Source: Bradyrhizobium sp. PSBB068 (GTDB lineage: Bacteria; Pseudomonadota; Alphaproteobacteria; Rhizobiales; Xanthobacteraceae). Taken from it: a stretch of DNA of 64,000 bases. The stretch lies in contig CP069300.1 of NCBI GenBank assembly GCA_016839165.1, positions 5,828,001 through 5,892,000 on the forward strand. The letters are read 5' to 3'. Position numbers and translations under genes: made by a program. Below are positions 63,095 through 64,000 of the stretch, piece after piece; the first letter of the stretch is position 1, and each line of letters begins with the position of its first letter. The notes below the pieces were generated by a model. The model saw only the letters and a program-made list of their open reading frames with translations. It was not told the origin of the DNA and made no database searches.

Positions 63095-64000
<906 letters not shown>

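Overview
The window looks like the chromosome of an alphaproteobacterium close to Bradyrhizobium. The signs are high GC, two separate chaperonin loci, a class A small heat-shock protein behind what reads as a ROSE RNA thermometer with an RpoH-type promoter, many solute-binding proteins with twin-arginine leaders, and dense operons of rhizobial type. I see no tRNA, rRNA, CRISPR array, insertion sequence or phage gene.

Region 1 (1-1595, minus) holds the start of a PhnD-like binding protein and a membrane fatty-acid desaturase. Region 2 (2459-39152) is a large organosulfur-scavenging locus, interrupted only by one groESL pair (20165-22163). It has an SsuA-SsuB-SsuC-SsuC operon with two different permeases. 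It also has a TauA-TauC-TauB-like operon, two full peptide/nickel-type (Dpp) transporters and five SBP_bac_5 binding proteins, four of them clearly paralogous. Two MetQ/NlpA binding proteins and one more SsuA are present. The enzymes are two DszC/SfnC-type acyl-CoA-dehydrogenase-fold monooxygenases, three luciferase-like FMNH2 monooxygenases of DszA, SfnG and SsuD flavour, and an OsmC protein. The plausible job is to import sulfonates, sulfones, thiophene-type or thioether compounds, cleave C-S bonds and release sulfite for cysteine synthesis. No flavin reductase is encoded here. Several intergenic regions carry short cysteine-containing reading frames that could be leader peptides.

Region 3 (39184-42728) holds a fluoroacetate-dehalogenase-like hydrolase, a graveyard of four unrelated gene fragments (40167-40965), and an epimerase plus an XRE-type regulator that look acquired. 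Region 4 (43219-52391) is a seven-gene minus-strand operon: duplicated-domain His-rich protein, metallophosphoesterase, YdcZ-type and MFS transporters, ArsB-like anion transporter, exported KGEG-repeat protein and YkgJ-type cysteine-cluster protein. It is divergent from a histidine kinase and an NtrC-type sigma54 activator. A sequence matching the -24/-12 sigma54 consensus lies just upstream of the first operon gene, with a long inverted repeat at enhancer distance. This is the best candidate for an undescribed regulated system here.

Region 5 (52975-60690) is a GntR-controlled catabolic module: RraA-type aldolase, DUF1932-type dehydrogenase, TRAP transporter (SBP plus fused QM), PDC-hydrolase-like amidohydrolase and an MFS carrier. 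A decayed benzoate-CoA-ligase fragment lies beside it. Region 6 (60814-64000, minus) is a heat-shock segment: Hsp20 with ROSE leader, three very small proteins (two related to each other), a small exported protein and the C-terminal half of a second GroEL.
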